From NCBI GenBank assembly GCA_016210125.1, contig JACQUS010000301.1:1-5049 (forward strand): a DNA stretch of 5,049 bases, written 5' to 3'. Made by a program: the position numbers and the translations under genes. The notes under the pieces are model-generated. The model saw only the letters and a list, made by a program, of their open reading frames with translations. It did not search any database and was not told the DNA's origin. This stretch comes from Chloroflexota bacterium. Lineage in GTDB: Bacteria > Chloroflexota > UBA6077 > FW602-bin22 > JACQUS01. Of this stretch, positions 5,028 through 5,049 are shown one piece after another (position 1 is the stretch's first letter; each line of letters opens with the position of its first letter).

Positions 5028-5049
5028 CGGGGGGCGAGGTCCCAGCGCC

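Larger units (their letters stand above)
4735..5049. repeat. 315-base near-perfect inverted repeat (two 156-base arms) at the window end
   Basis: Positions i and 9784-i are complementary from 4735/5049 inward to 4890/4894, leaving only GCG (4891-4893) as spacer. Checking every ten-base block by eye gives 154 of 156 pairs. The mismatches are at 4829/4955 (A opposite C) and 4863/4921 (C opposite C). Uninterrupted stems are therefore 94, 33 and 27 bp from outside to centre. The last base of the window is still paired, so the true outer end is not seen. No reading frame in it resembles a protein, and it contains no transposase. Candidates are a fold-back or MITE-like element, two inverted copies of an intergenic repeat around a central hairpin, or an assembly fold-back at a contig end. 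Confidence 0.9.

Noticed and set aside
4735..5049. CRISPR array from the repeated GGAGAGGG units
   Set aside because: The units are inverted rather than direct, irregularly spaced and only three in number, with no spacers of constant length and no cas genes.

Overview
This is a very GC-rich window (estimated near 70 %, not counted) of dense bacterial chromosome carrying housekeeping and sulfur-metabolism genes. I see no phage, plasmid, transposase, CRISPR array, tRNA or rRNA. The lineage cannot be fixed from sequence alone. An N-terminally extended dihydropteroate synthase with the variants SFSGDG and SRKSTIG, plus dispersed CCCTCTCC/GGAGAGGG hairpins, reminds me of Chloroflexota (Thermomicrobia-like). 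That is recall, not a search result.

Layout: (1) Positions 1-1363, minus strand, hold the succinyl-CoA ligase operon sucC-sucD. The two genes overlap by ATGA, and sucD runs off the left edge. (2) Positions 1364-1496 are a compact divergent promoter region. (3) Positions 1497-3235, plus strand, hold folE-folP, overlapping by GTGA: GTP cyclohydrolase I, then a 389-residue dihydropteroate synthase with about 120 extra N-terminal residues. (4) Positions 3236-3395 are a convergent intergenic region with two hairpins. (5) Positions 3396-4535, minus strand, encode a metallo-beta-lactamase-fold protein fused to a C-terminal rhodanese domain, probably a persulfide dioxygenase-sulfurtransferase, with its own promoter and possibly a structured leader. 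(6) Positions 4536-5049 contain no gene. The last 315 bases are a near-perfect inverted repeat: two 156-base arms, two mismatches, a 3-base spacer, with the final base of the window still paired.

Functionally, sucCD supplies the substrate-level phosphorylation step of the TCA cycle. folE and folP catalyse an early and a late step of tetrahydrofolate synthesis; the intervening folB and folK are not in the window. The fusion protein probably oxidises low-molecular-weight persulfides to sulfite and passes sulfane sulfur between thiols. I found no convincing new multi-gene system. The most unusual object is the terminal palindrome, which is either a real fold-back repeat built from a dispersed hairpin family or an assembly fold-back at a contig end.
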